Below are positions 42,915 through 51,839 of a stretch of 64,000 nucleotides of DNA, piece after piece (the first letter of the stretch is position 1; each line of letters starts with the position of its first letter). Source of the stretch: an uncultured Oscillospiraceae bacterium (GTDB lineage Bacteria; Bacillota; Clostridia; Oscillospirales; Acutalibacteraceae); assembly GCA_958448165.1 (NCBI GenBank), contig CAUDCW010000006.1, positions 1 through 64,000 of the forward strand, in the 5' to 3' direction. Both the position numbers and the translations under genes were made by a program. Under the pieces are notes generated by a model. The model ran no database searches. It was given only the letters and a program-made list of their open reading frames with translations, and was not told the origin of the DNA.

Positions 42915-43151
42915 ATGAAAAAGCACAGATTCATCGGCAGTGCCGCTTCAGACAAATTCTGCATCAAGGGTATTGATGTGTTCAAGTACAAGTGGATTAT
43001 GATTGGCGATGTTGTAATAGTCATTGACCCCGACACAAAACAGCCGCTCAGCTTTTCTGCCTATAAAATTGAGGCAAACGGAGTGTCGCTGAGCTTTGTG
43101 GCAGGCAGACTGCACAACGGAAACTGGGGTTTTTTTGAGTATGACGAATAA
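42915..43151 (+). CDS. Small uncharacterised protein (78 aa)
   Basis: The product has 78 residues, MKKHRFIGSAASDKF at the start and HNGNWGFFEYDE at the end, with alternating hydrophobic beta-strand-like segments (WIMIGDVVIVIDPD, KIEANGVSLSFVAG). GAGGTGA lies about 12 nt before the ATG. It fills the gap between phosphohexomutase and the hexapeptide protein and has a coding look similar to both, so I consider it real. I do not recognise a family. Confidence 0.5.
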   Translation: MKKHRFIGSAASDKFCIKGIDVFKYKWIMIGDVVIVIDPDTKQPLSFSAYKIEANGVSLSFVAGRLHNGNWGFFEYDE

Positions 43152-43208
43152 GTCATATGATATATCGGGTGAGTACGCTTGCCTAAATTAATCAAGGAGT
43201 AGTATTTT

Positions 43209-43895
43209 ATGTTTGAACAAGTGACAACAAAGGCGTTATTCGGCGACCTGAACAAAACAATTGCAAAGCCGCTGCTGGAAAAGACCATATATCCGTGGGA
43301 GGCTCTTGACGGGCTTTGTGATTTTATTATGGAGCTTGGCAAAACACTTCCTGCTGACAGGTACGACAAAATCGGCGAGGATATATGGATTGCAAAAAGC
43401 GCCGTTGTAGCGCCCAGTGCGTCAATAAACGGTCCGCTTATCGTGTGTGAGAATGCCGAGATCAGGCATTGTGCGTTTATCAGAGGTGTTGCAATTGTCG
43501 GCGCAGGGGCAGTTGTCGGCAACTCGACGGAGCTTAAGGGAACACTGCTGTTTGACGGCGTTCAGGTGCCGCATTATAACTATGTCGGTGATTCTATCTT
43601 AGGATATAAGTCGCATATGGGCGCAGGCTCGATAACGTCTAACCTCAAGTCGGATAAGACAATAGTATATCTTGGTGTTGACGGCGAAAAGCTTTGCACA
43701 AACCGCAAAAAGCTTGGTGCAATTCTCGGAGACAATGTTGAGGTCGGGTGCAATTCCGTACTCAACCCCGGCACGGTAATCGGCAAAAACACAACGGTAT
43801 ATCCCGTTTCGATGGTAAGGGGATATGTTCCCGAAAACAGTATATATAAGTTCAGGGACGATATTGTGGAAAAAATCGAATCTGAAGAAGAATAA
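43209..43895 (+). CDS. Left-handed beta-helix (hexapeptide-repeat) protein, GlmU-like
   Basis: The 228-residue product has hexapeptide repeats from about 65 to 200 (IAKSAVVAPSASINGPLIV, VAIVGAGAVVGN, GDNVEVGCNSVLNPGTVIG), as in acetyl/acyltransferases, and an N-terminal helical domain (LLEKTIYPWEALDGL). Relatives are usually annotated as UDP-N-acetylglucosamine pyrophosphorylase-like, resembling the acetyltransferase half of GlmU without the nucleotidyltransferase half. Neighbouring phosphohexomutase supports a role in nucleotide-sugar metabolism, but the acceptor is unknown. Confidence 0.82.
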   Translation: MFEQVTTKALFGDLNKTIAKPLLEKTIYPWEALDGLCDFIMELGKTLPADRYDKIGEDIWIAKSAVVAPSASINGPLIVCENAEIRHCAFIRGVAIVGAGAVVGNSTELKGTLLFDGVQVPHYNYVGDSILGYKSHMGAGSITSNLKSDKTIVYLGVDGEKLCTNRKKLGAILGDNVEVGCNSVLNPGTVIGKNTTVYPVSMVRGYVPENSIYKFRDDIVEKIESEEE

Positions 43896-43900
43896 AAAAT

Positions 43901-43936
43901 GCGGGCGGTCATTTTAATTGACCGCCCGTTAAGTTT
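43901..43936. terminator. Bidirectional terminator
   Basis: CGGGCGGTCA and TGACCGCCCG form a perfect 10-bp stem around 7 nt between convergent genes, flanked by AAAAAAT and TTAAGTTT. Confidence 0.8.
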
Positions 43937-43967
43937 AGCGGTGCAAGCACCGCAAGCGAGTGCGAAG

Positions 43968-44279
43968 TTAGACAAACTTCACTGCTGTGCCATAGGCGAG
44001 TATCTCTGCCGCACCCTGAGTGATTGAGTTTGATGCATAGCGTACGCATACTATTGCGTCAGCGCCCAACTGAAGCGCCTGCTGATACATTCTCTGTGTG
44101 GCTATCTGGCGTGCGTTTGTCAGCATTTCGTTGTAGGAGGTAAGCTCGCCGCCGACCAAATTCTTAAAGCCTGCCATAATGTCCTTGCCCATATGAACAC
44201 TCTGTACGGTGTTGCCCATTACAAGCCCAAGCTCGGTCATATTTGTGCCGGAAATTCTCTCTGTTGTTGTGATAATCAT
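43968..44279 (-). CDS. YbjQ/UPF0145 family protein
   Basis: The 103-residue product begins MIITTTERISGTNMTEL and has the family features VMGNTVQSVHMGKDI, GGELTSYNEMLTNARQIA and GADAIVCVRY. YbjQ proteins form pentamers and are described as putative heavy-metal-binding proteins; function is not established. ATG 44279 is supported by AAAGGAGAAAACCT; an in-frame upstream start adds 12 basic residues without a ribosome binding site. Confidence 0.88.
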   Translation of the reverse strand: MIITTTERISGTNMTELGLVMGNTVQSVHMGKDIMAGFKNLVGGELTSYNEMLTNARQIATQRMYQQALQLGADAIVCVRYASNSITQGAAEILAYGTAVKFV

Positions 44280-44387
44280 AGGTTTTCTCCTTTTTGTATT
44301 TGTATTTATGCGCAAGTATATGCCTTGATTTTACCACAGATATATAACAAAAACAAACTGTAATTTAAGAAATTGTAAAAATAAAGG

Positions 44388-44450
44388 GTACAGTTTTTGC
44401 AAAAAAGTACAAGACTGTACCTTTACCTACATTTGTCGCGGTGTTAATAT
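44388..44450 (+). promoter_or_regulatory. pdxST control region: inverted repeat and extended -10 promoter
   Basis: GTACAG (44388-44393) and CTGTAC (44415-44420) form an inverted repeat with a further GTAC (44407-44410) between them. It directly abuts a promoter TTTACC (44422-44427), 17 bp, TAATAT (44445-44450) with TGT before the -10. The spacing would suit a PdxR/MocR-type activator, which is inference. Confidence 0.45.
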
Positions 44451-44506
44451 ACTTATAGGATGTTAATTCCTATATTACCTATATAATTGATAAGGAGAAT
44501 ACTAAG

Positions 44507-45379
44507 ATGTCAGACAGATATGAGCTTAACAAAAATCTTGCACAAATGCTCAAGGGCGGCGTAATAATGGACGTTACAACACCGGAGCAAGCTAAAATTG
44601 CACAGGAGGCAGGCGCTTGTGCTGTAATGGCACTTGAGAGAATTCCGGCAGATATCCGTGCCGCAGGCGGTGTTTCAAGAATGAGCGACCCGAAGATGAT
44701 CAAGGGAATTCAGCAGGCAGTTTCTATTCCTGTTATGGCTAAGTGCCGCATCGGTCATTTTGCAGAGGCACAGATACTTGAGGCAATAGAGATTGACTAT
44801 ATAGACGAGAGTGAGGTTTTGTCGCCGGCTGACGATAAATACCATATCGACAAAACAAAGTTCAAGGTTCCGTTTGTATGCGGTGCAAAGGACCTGGGCG
44901 AGGCGCTCAGAAGAATCAACGAGGGCGCTTCGATGATAAGAACAAAGGGCGAGCCGGGCACAGGCGACGTTGTTCAGGCTGTGCGTCATATGAGAATGAT
45001 GCACAGTGAGATAAGACGCCTTGTTTCAATGAGCGAGGACGAGCTTTTTGACGCCGCAAAGGAGCTTCAGGTGCCTTATGACCTTGTGCTTTATGTTCAT
45101 CAGAACGGCAAGCTTCCTGTTGTCAACTTTGCCGCAGGCGGTGTTGCAACTCCGGCAGACGCCGCATTGATGATGCAGCTCGGCGCTGAGGGCGTGTTTG
45201 TAGGCTCGGGTATATTCAAGTCGGGCAACCCCAAAAAGCGTGCAGCCGCAATTGTTCAGGCTGTTACAAACTACACCGATGCAAAGCTTATCGCAGAGCT
45301 TTCAGAGGATCTGGGCGAGGCTATGGTCGGCATTAACGAGCAGGAAATTGAAATTTTAATGGCAGAAAGAGGAAAATAA
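44507..45379 (+). CDS. pdxS: Pyridoxal 5'-phosphate synthase subunit PdxS
   Basis: PdxS condenses ribose 5-phosphate, glyceraldehyde 3-phosphate and ammonia to PLP. The 290-residue (beta/alpha)8 protein has [17 protein letters not shown] (16-32), the Schiff-base lysine in [10 protein letters not shown] (Lys79), the second catalytic lysine segment [12 protein letters not shown], and [18 protein letters not shown] precedes the ATG. pdxT follows after one base, so the two subunits of the complex are translated from one mRNA. Confidence 0.98.
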   Translation: MSDRYELNKNLAQMLKGGVIMDVTTPEQAKIAQEAGACAVMALERIPADIRAAGGVSRMSDPKMIKGIQQAVSIPVMAKCRIGHFAEAQILEAIEIDYIDESEVLSPADDKYHIDKTKFKVPFVCGAKDLGEALRRINEGASMIRTKGEPGTGDVVQAVRHMRMMHSEIRRLVSMSEDELFDAAKELQVPYDLVLYVHQNGKLPVVNFAAGGVATPADAALMMQLGAEGVFVGSGIFKSGNPKKRAAAIVQAVTNYTDAKLIAELSEDLGEAMVGINEQEIEILMAERGK

Positions 45380-45380
45380 T

Positions 45381-45956
45381 ATGACTGTTGCTGTTCTTGC
45401 CTTGCAGGGCGCATTTGAAGAGCATAGAAAAATGCTTTCAAGGCTGGGGGCCGAAAGCTTTGAGATCAGACAGAAAAAGGACGCTCTTAAGGATTTTGAC
45501 GGCCTTATAATCCCCGGCGGCGAAAGCACCGTTATGGGCAAGCTGCTGCGTGACCTTGACTTGTTTGATTTGCTTAAGGAGAAAATTGAAAACGGACTTC
45601 CTGTTTTCGGAACGTGTGCAGGACTTCTGTTGCTTGCAAAGCAGATTGACAACGACGAAGCCACCCATCTGTCAACTATGGACATAACGGCTCAGAGAAA
45701 CGCATACGGCAGACAGCTTGGCAGCTTTTTTGCCCGTTCAGCCTTTGGTGAGGAGCAGGATTTGCCGATGACCTTTATCAGAGCGCCGTATATCAAGTCG
45801 GTACAGGCGGATACACAGGTTTTGTCAACGGTTGACGGCAAAATCGTTGCGGCAAGGCAGAAAAACCAGCTTGTCACAGCGTTCCACCCGGAGCTTAACG
45901 ACGATTTGCGAATTCACGGCTATTTTCTTGATATGATTGAAAAATCACATAACTGA
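45381..45956 (+). CDS. pdxT: Pyridoxal 5'-phosphate synthase glutaminase PdxT
   Basis: PdxT hydrolyses glutamine and channels ammonia to PdxS. The 191-residue class I glutamine amidotransferase shows VLALQGAFEEH (5-15), the substrate loop PGGESTVMGKLL, nucleophile Cys in FGTCAGLLLLA and the catalytic His-Glu in AFHPELN. Length is standard. Confidence 0.98.
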   Translation: MTVAVLALQGAFEEHRKMLSRLGAESFEIRQKKDALKDFDGLIIPGGESTVMGKLLRDLDLFDLLKEKIENGLPVFGTCAGLLLLAKQIDNDEATHLSTMDITAQRNAYGRQLGSFFARSAFGEEQDLPMTFIRAPYIKSVQADTQVLSTVDGKIVAARQKNQLVTAFHPELNDDLRIHGYFLDMIEKSHN

Positions 45957-45974
45957 GCTTGGTGATATTTTTTC

Positions 45975-46005
45975 AGGGCGTGCCTTACGGTGCGCCCTTT
46001 TTTAT
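45975..46005 (+). terminator. pdxST terminator
   Basis: AGGGCGTGCC-TTAC-GGTGCGCCCT followed by TTTTTTA. Confidence 0.85.
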
Positions 46006-46086
46006 TCTTATAATGTGTTTCTTTTTCTTGCATCTTGAGGGAAAATGCTCTAAAATTATGATATGCTTTGGCAAAGGAGTGCATTT

Positions 46087-47274
46087 ATGACGGATATATT
46101 AACCTCACAACAGTGCGATATGCTGTATCTTGCCGCCTGTGCGTTAAACGGTCAGAAGCCCGATGTTCAAAGGGTCAGTACGATGGAACTGCCGTCAATT
46201 TACCGCATAGCAAAGCGTCATTCTATGACGGCAATAATATATATGTCGCTTGACAGTACAAATGCATTGGATTATAACAGCACAACAGTAAAATTGTGGC
46301 GTGAGGACAAGGAGAAAGCTATCAGAAAAAGCCTTTTGCTTGATGCCGAGCTTTCAGGGCTTTCACTTCTTCTGCAAAAAAATAAGATTTGGTATATGCC
46401 GCTCAAGGGCAGTATTTTAAAGCATTTTTATCCAAAGCTTGGTATGCGTGAAATGTCGGACTGCGATATTCTGTTTGATTCGCAATATCGCAATACTGTT
46501 TGTGAGCTTATGCAAGGTATGGGTTACAGACGTGACAGCCACGGCAGATGTCACGACGTTTATTTTAAGCCGCCCGTGTGCAATTTTGAGATGCACATAA
46601 GCCTTTTCGGCAGTACACACCGAAAAAGGTTTGCTGACTATTATGCCGATGTTGAGCAACGGCTTATCAGAGATAAGGATAGCCCGTTTTTGATGCATTT
46701 CAGCGATGAGGACTTTTATATTTATCTTATTGCCCACGCAGGCAAGCATTATGAAAATGCGGGAACAGGCATAAGAACACTAATGGACGTGTTTGTATAT
46801 AACAGGGCAAAGGGGAGCGGCCTTGACCGTGAATATATACGCTCCGAGCTTTCAAAGCTTGAGCTTGACGGACTTGAAGCAGACCTGTTCAAGCTGAGCG
46901 ACAAGCTGTTCGGTTCACCGACAAATATTTTTGAAAAAACCTTTGACGAGAATGAAGAAAAGCAGTTAAGCTTTATACTCGGCTCGGGTACACACGGAAC
47001 AGCCGAAAACGCAGTTGAGAGCAGATTTTCAAAGCTTGACAACGCTTCAGAGAGTAATGCCGGAAAAATGAAGCGCAGCTATTATCTGTCGCGTTTGTTC
47101 CCTGATATGCAGTGGTATAAGGCACATTATCCGTTTTGCTATCGCCACAAATGGTCAATCCCGTTAAACTTTATTTACCGTGTATTTCACGCTTTATTTT
47201 TCAAGCGGAAAAAGCTTAAAAACGAGATTAAAGCCGTTGATAATGTTCTTGCCGAAAAGGCAGATAAAAACTAA
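46087..47274 (+). CDS. Nucleotidyltransferase-family protein (NTP_transf_5-like)
   Basis: The 395-residue product resembles the uncharacterised nucleotidyltransferases often found in surface-polysaccharide loci: a helical N-terminal part, then WYMPLKGSILKHFYP and GMREMSDCDILFDSQY (about 117-140), in which the Asp-Cys-Asp pair and preceding Lys-Gly correspond to the polymerase-beta-type metal motif, and later DEDFYIYLIAHAGKHY. ATG 46087 follows AAAGGAG. Substrate unknown. A MITE copy lies 62 nt downstream. Confidence 0.72.
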   Translation: MTDILTSQQCDMLYLAACALNGQKPDVQRVSTMELPSIYRIAKRHSMTAIIYMSLDSTNALDYNSTTVKLWREDKEKAIRKSLLLDAELSGLSLLLQKNKIWYMPLKGSILKHFYPKLGMREMSDCDILFDSQYRNTVCELMQGMGYRRDSHGRCHDVYFKPPVCNFEMHISLFGSTHRKRFADYYADVEQRLIRDKDSPFLMHFSDEDFYIYLIAHAGKHYENAGTGIRTLMDVFVYNRAKGSGLDREYIRSELSKLELDGLEADLFKLSDKLFGSPTNIFEKTFDENEEKQLSFILGSGTHGTAENAVESRFSKLDNASESNAGKMKRSYYLSRLFPDMQWYKAHYPFCYRHKWSIPLNFIYRVFHALFFKRKKLKNEIKAVDNVLAEKADKN

Positions 47275-47336
47275 ATCAGGATATTATGATGTGCCGATAT
47301 GCCGGCAGAGCAGATTGCAGATTATTGATAAATAGA

Positions 47337-47516
47337 TTAAGGAAACACTGAATAAATCACGCTTAAAAGCTGTTTGCACATCTTGCTTGCATATTTCCCG
47401 TCAGCCTGACCAAAAAATCCTCGTAATGCGACAGCATTACTGCGGTTTATTTGTCCAACCTGACGAAAAATCTGACGGCGCAATATGCACAAATGATTTA
47501 ATCAGTGTTTCCTTAA
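47337..47516 (+). mobile_element. MITE-like element, full copy C
   Basis: 180 bp, TTAAGGAAACACTGAATAAA to TTTAATCAGTGTTTCCTTAA, central hairpin GTAATGCGACAGCATTAC, same orientation as copies A, B and D. Confidence 0.87.
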
Positions 47517-47539
47517 AATTTCAGCCGCAGGAAAACAAC

Positions 47540-47576
47540 AGCCGATGAATTGTGATTATCTCACAGCTCATCGGCT
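47540..47576 (-). terminator. Terminator of SDR-LicD gene
   Basis: AGCCGATGA and TCATCGGCT form a 9-bp stem with an inner GTGA/TCAC pair; on the minus strand it is followed by GTTGTTTTCC, 14 nt after the stop codon. Confidence 0.65.
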
Positions 47577-47589
47577 ATTACTATTATAT

Positions 47590-49995
47590 TTATTCGGTTG
47601 ATTTATCCGGCAGTTCAAATTCGCGTGTGTCGGCAAGGCGGCGCTTTGCCTCACTGCTCGAATATTTTGAAATATCGGTTTCACGCAGTGAGAATTCTAT
47701 CGTTTCGTCCAACTGCGGATTGTGCTTTATCTCCGGCTCTTTTTCTGCCGGCGGCTCTGTCTTTACGTCAGGGCTTTCAATAACTGTACTTTGCTTGTTG
47801 TTCTGTTCGGGTGAATTGTCCGCAGTATTGTCTGAACCCACCTGTTCGGTCTGTGCAGAAGCTTCGTTGCTTTTTGCGTCCTTTTTCTCGGGTTTGCTGT
47901 CGGAATCGGATTTTTTCGCCTTGCTATGTGCAGACTTCTTACCGCCCGGAACAAACACCTTGGTTTCATCGTCATCGTCCGGCTTTGCAGAGTCAGGCGG
48001 ATTTTTTATTTTCGGCTGAACTGCGGCAGATTCGCTACGCTTTGGATATTTTTTCGGCAACTCATGCCTGTCGCTTATCGGCTGTGCAACGGAAATGCTG
48101 TGATATGTGTGCTCGGGTCTTTGTGCCTTGGAATATTCGCCCAGATCCATAACCACTATCTCGTGGCTTGTCTGGCGTTCGCTTGCAAGCACCATATTCT
48201 TATAGTCGCCGTAAAGATATTTTAAATATTTGTCATACTCCTTGGGTACCGGGAAGCGGTAGCCCTCAAAATCCCAATAAACGGTATCGTTAAGCCATTT
48301 TTTGGGGAAGTCGCCCTTATACACGTTTCTGCCCATACCGTCATAAAGATATTTTGCGTCCTTTTTCTTCTCAAACCAGCGCAGACATTTGAATTGGAGC
48401 TTTTCGGATACTTTAAGCGGAAGTATCTTTTTGATAACATTTGTCACGGCACTCTGTATTTTATGACCGTTATTTATACGCCTGTTGTGCCACTTGTTGA
48501 ATACAAGAGAACGTGTCATAAGCGTGAGCTGAAGGTGAATTTTCCTGCCCAGACTGCTGTTTGCTGTCTGGTCGTGCGCAAGCACGTCAAAGAAAATGCC
48601 GTTGTGCATATCTGGAAACTTGCTTGTCCACTTCGTTGCGAACATTGTGTTGTCAATTCTCAGCTTTGTAAAGATGTTGTGCGTCTTGGGGTCGGTGTCA
48701 ACCGTGTGCAGCTTTATGTTGCCCGGAAGCTCACTTTGCACGACCTTGAGGAACTTGTTATAGTCCTCTCTGAGCATCATAACGTCGGCGTCGTCGTCCC
48801 AGGGGATAAAACCCTTGTGGCGTATAGCGCCAAGCAATGTGCCTCCGGCAAGAAAATACTTTATGTGGTGCTTGCGGCATATGCGGTCGATTTCAAGCAG
48901 ATACAAAAGCAGAATGTTCTGTATCGACTTGATTTTGCCCTGATACGAATCGTCAAAGACAAAAATCTTTTCCTCGTGCAAAAAGCTCTTCACAACAAGC
49001 TCAATAGACTGTGCAAGCGTGATTTTAGGTATGCATCCGCCATAGGTGACTATCTTCTGATTATTCATCGAAACACCGTATGCGGGGTCCTTGTCGCTAT
49101 GCTTGAGAGTGATTTTTGCCTTGTCGGGATAAAGGTCGTGGAGCATTGCCGACAGCATTCCTGTCGAAACCGTGCTGTCTGCGCCGACCACGTTGTATGT
49201 TGTGTTCCTGCGCATAACTGCGGCAGCGTAGAAAACAGCGTTTAAAACGTCGCTCAGATACACGAAGGAATATTTATTTTTACTGTTGATAATTGTATAT
49301 TCGTCGCCGATTGCGACAGCTTTGAGCATATCCGATATAATGCTGTCGTCAAGCTGTGCACTTGCACCCAGAATTATGGCGGTGCGCAGGATTGTAAAAT
49401 CAAAGCCTTTTTGCTTTGCGTATGCGGCGCACTGAGCCTCAAGCGATTGCGGCAGCATAGAGGTAAGACCGCTTGAATGAGAAAAGCTTACAGTGCCGTT
49501 TTCATATTCCGACATAAGCACGCCTCGTTCGGTCTTGCCGTAGGCTCTGTAATCCGACAGGAGTATAAAATGCTCTGCTCCTGTTTTTTCGGCAACCTCA
49601 AGAGCGTATTTCGACCTGCTGATGCAGTCGCCGAAAAACTCCGGTCCCTTGCTGAATGCTTTATTGCAAACGCCGGTGTAGATGACTATATCTGCACGCG
49701 GAAGCTTTTCAGCCGGTTCGCCGACAACATAATAACGGAAGTCGGGTCTGCCAATCAATCCGTCGGGAATGTTGTCGATATAATCTTCATCGGCAAGGAG
49801 CGAAACAGATATACCTGCGCCCTTGATATCGTTTGCAGCAAGCATTGCATACAAAATCGCACGGGCAAGATTGGAGCGTCCGCCGGCTATAATTATGCTC
49901 TTATTTTTAAGCTGTTTGTACGGAAAATCTTCCTGAACAGCCGCAAATGCCGCCCAGTCGTACTCATACTCATTCAAGAGGTTTTTTATGTCCAT
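47590..49995 (-). CDS. SDR epimerase/dehydratase-LicD fusion with disordered tail
   Basis: The 801-residue protein has three parts. Residues 1-340 are an extended SDR/NAD-dependent epimerase-like domain, but the cofactor loop is IIIAGGRSNLAR instead of GxxGxxG and the Tyr-x3-Lys position is unclear (YRAYGKTER), so catalysis is uncertain. Residues 360-610 are a LicD domain with AGGTLLGAIRHKG and IPWDDDADVMM (383-406); LicD proteins transfer phosphocholine or other phospho-substituents to surface glycans. Residues 640-801 are a Lys/Glu/Ser-rich disordered tail with three acidic T-x-x-F motifs at Thr678, Thr765 and Thr790. It begins 2 nt after the SDR gene stop and ends the surface-glycan cluster. 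Confidence 0.85.
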   Translation of the reverse strand: MDIKNLLNEYEYDWAAFAAVQEDFPYKQLKNKSIIIAGGRSNLARAILYAMLAANDIKGAGISVSLLADEDYIDNIPDGLIGRPDFRYYVVGEPAEKLPRADIVIYTGVCNKAFSKGPEFFGDCISRSKYALEVAEKTGAEHFILLSDYRAYGKTERGVLMSEYENGTVSFSHSSGLTSMLPQSLEAQCAAYAKQKGFDFTILRTAIILGASAQLDDSIISDMLKAVAIGDEYTIINSKNKYSFVYLSDVLNAVFYAAAVMRRNTTYNVVGADSTVSTGMLSAMLHDLYPDKAKITLKHSDKDPAYGVSMNNQKIVTYGGCIPKITLAQSIELVVKSFLHEEKIFVFDDSYQGKIKSIQNILLLYLLEIDRICRKHHIKYFLAGGTLLGAIRHKGFIPWDDDADVMMLREDYNKFLKVVQSELPGNIKLHTVDTDPKTHNIFTKLRIDNTMFATKWTSKFPDMHNGIFFDVLAHDQTANSSLGRKIHLQLTLMTRSLVFNKWHNRRINNGHKIQSAVTNVIKKILPLKVSEKLQFKCLRWFEKKKDAKYLYDGMGRNVYKGDFPKKWLNDTVYWDFEGYRFPVPKEYDKYLKYLYGDYKNMVLASERQTSHEIVVMDLGEYSKAQRPEHTYHSISVAQPISDRHELPKKYPKRSESAAVQPKIKNPPDSAKPDDDDETKVFVPGGKKSAHSKAKKSDSDSKPEKKDAKSNEASAQTEQVGSDNTADNSPEQNNKQSTVIESPDVKTEPPAEKEPEIKHNPQLDETIEFSLRETDISKYSSSEAKRRLADTREFELPDKSTE

Positions 49996-49997
49996 TT

Positions 49998-51089
49998 TTA
50001 TACCCCATTATAACCGTTTTGCGCCGATACGATTCTTACTGATTTTGCAATTCCGTCCTTCAGCGTCGTTCTGCCTACCCAGCCCAGATCCTTCAGCCGC
50101 TTGTTGTCAAGAATCTCAGGCGTTGTGCCAAGGTAAGAGCGCTGCGGCTCTTTTTCGTCCTCGGGATTCTGAAATTTAAGCTTCATCATCTTCTCGGGGA
50201 AGGTTTCAACCGCCGCCTTTGCAAAATCCCTTATTGTTACGTTTGAATATTCGCTTGAAATATTATACGGATAAACGTCAGCTCCGCAAAGAAGTATGGT
50301 AAACAGCGCCTCGGCCGTGTCGCTGACATAGCAGAACGAGCGCATAGCCGCACCGTTGCTCTTTAGAAGAATGTCCTCGCCCTTGACCACATTTGCAATA
50401 AACTGCGCCCATACTCTGTCGTCGTCAAGGCTTGACGGACCGTAGATGTAGCTTGGCCGTGCTATCTTGACCGACAGACCCTTCTGGCGGCAGTAGCAGG
50501 CGCACAAAGCCTCGCTTGCACGCTTGCCGACGGCATAGCAGTTCTTGTAGTTTGTCTGGTCGATATATCCGATGTCGTCCTCGCTTATGGAGTCCTTGCC
50601 GTTGTGAAGTGCGCCGTAAACCTTGAGGCTTGAGATAACAAGGGTTGATTCAGCCTTGCATCTTTCGGCGTAATCAAGCACCCGTGTTGTTCCGGTCAGA
50701 TTGGCGTCGATTGTGCCAATCGGGTCGTGCTCAAAAAAGTATGCGCTTGCCTGACTTGCCGCATGAATAATGAAATCCGCCTTTTGCTTCACCTTGATTT
50801 CAGCGCAGACGTCCTGAACAACTATTGTCAGGTCCTCACGCATCAGCAAATCGCCGAAGCGTGCGTCGCATTTTTTGTTGTTCCGCACAAGTGCTATTAC
50901 GTTAATATTATCGCCGTACAAATCGTTTCTTATAAGCATTGCCGTTGTCAGATAAAATCCGATAAAGCCTGCGGCGCCTGTAATCAGTACGGTTTTGTTC
51001 CTGAGTCTTTCCCAGGGCAGTGCCGCCGTAGCAACGTCGAGAACATCGTCATATACGGGTCTTATCAGCGCCTGTTCAACCTTAATCAC
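49998..51089 (-). CDS. NAD-dependent epimerase/dehydratase
   Basis: The 363-residue extended SDR protein has the cofactor loop VLITGAAGFIGFYL (about 34-47), the middle Ser (VISSLKVYG) and the catalytic Tyr-x3-Lys in CYAVGKRASE (about 184-193), then the PSYIYGPSS segment. This is the pattern of nucleotide-sugar epimerases, dehydratases and UDP-glucuronate decarboxylases. Substrate is not readable. It overlaps the cytidylyltransferase gene by 8 nt and precedes the SDR-LicD fusion, so the product of the cytidylyltransferase may be its substrate. Confidence 0.88.
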   Translation of the reverse strand: MIKVEQALIRPVYDDVLDVATAALPWERLRNKTVLITGAAGFIGFYLTTAMLIRNDLYGDNINVIALVRNNKKCDARFGDLLMREDLTIVVQDVCAEIKVKQKADFIIHAASQASAYFFEHDPIGTIDANLTGTTRVLDYAERCKAESTLVISSLKVYGALHNGKDSISEDDIGYIDQTNYKNCYAVGKRASEALCACYCRQKGLSVKIARPSYIYGPSSLDDDRVWAQFIANVVKGEDILLKSNGAAMRSFCYVSDTAEALFTILLCGADVYPYNISSEYSNVTIRDFAKAAVETFPEKMMKLKFQNPEDEKEPQRSYLGTTPEILDNKRLKDLGWVGRTTLKDGIAKSVRIVSAQNGYNGV

Positions 51090-51816
51090 CGAGGTTCAGC
51101 TCCTTTGCAAAGTTTTCAAAGCTGCGGTAATAGTAGTATGAACGCAGAGAACGCAGATCCTCGGGTGTTGTCACCTTAATATTTTCACGCTCGCCGATGA
51201 ACAGGCGAACCTCTTCGCCGAGCTCAATCAACAGCTCACTGCTTGAAATCGGGTTTGTTATGCCGCGTTTTTCAGCCTCGGCGTGAGCCCACATAATTTT
51301 TCTCATTGTGTAGCCCTGCGGAGCCTGCGTGATGAACATTTCCTTTCTCGGAAGCGACCTCTTGCAGGTCTTGCCGTCGGCGCTTTCAAGAACAGAGTCT
51401 ATGCTCGGTGTTACGGGAACCGCAGTTTCATATGCTCTTGCAGTTGCTATACAGTCAGAAATCAGCTTTTCTGACAACAGCGGACGAACACCGTCACAGA
51501 TAAGCACGATGTCATCGGGCAACGCTGTTTCGTTGATTTTTACAAGTCCGTTGTGGATAGAGCCGTGGCCGTTTTCGCCGCCGGGAACTATCGCCTTTAC
51601 CTTTGTGATGCCGTACTCCAGCACAAGCTCCTTGAGCCTGTCTATCCAGGTTTCAAGGCAGGCAACAACAATTTCGTCAACCTGCGAGTGAAGCTGAAAA
51701 TTCATCAGTGTTCTTACGATAATCGGCTTTCCGTCAACCTCGATAAACTGTTTCGGAATTTCTGCCGACTTCATTCTTGCGCCTACGCCGCCTGCAAATA
51801 TCATAGCTGTAACCAT
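51082..51816 (-). CDS. IspD/TarI-family cytidylyltransferase
   Basis: The 244-residue product has FAGGVGARMKSAEIPKQF (7-24), the nucleotide-binding loop of IspD/TarI enzymes, PGGENGHGSIHNGL and ICDGVRPLLS. IspD makes CDP-methylerythritol for isoprenoids and TarI makes CDP-ribitol for wall teichoic acid; they cannot be separated by eye. The location between a TagGH-like export pair and SDR/LicD genes favours a CDP-alditol or related activated unit for a surface polymer. Overlap with the next gene suggests tight coupling. Confidence 0.82.
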   Translation of the reverse strand: MVTAMIFAGGVGARMKSAEIPKQFIEVDGKPIIVRTLMNFQLHSQVDEIVVACLETWIDRLKELVLEYGITKVKAIVPGGENGHGSIHNGLVKINETALPDDIVLICDGVRPLLSEKLISDCIATARAYETAVPVTPSIDSVLESADGKTCKRSLPRKEMFITQAPQGYTMRKIMWAHAEAEKRGITNPISSSELLIELGEEVRLFIGERENIKVTTPEDLRSLRSYYYYRSFENFAKELNLGD

Positions 51817-51839
51817 ATTTTATCACCTGCTGTCATTTT

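Noticed and set aside
42081..42926. 281-codon open frame on the minus strand
   Set aside because: Antisense to the phosphohexomutase, no recognisable motif.
48394..49245. 283-codon open frame on the plus strand
   Set aside because: It lies fully antisense to the SDR-LicD gene, whose domains are recognisable, and encodes no known motif.
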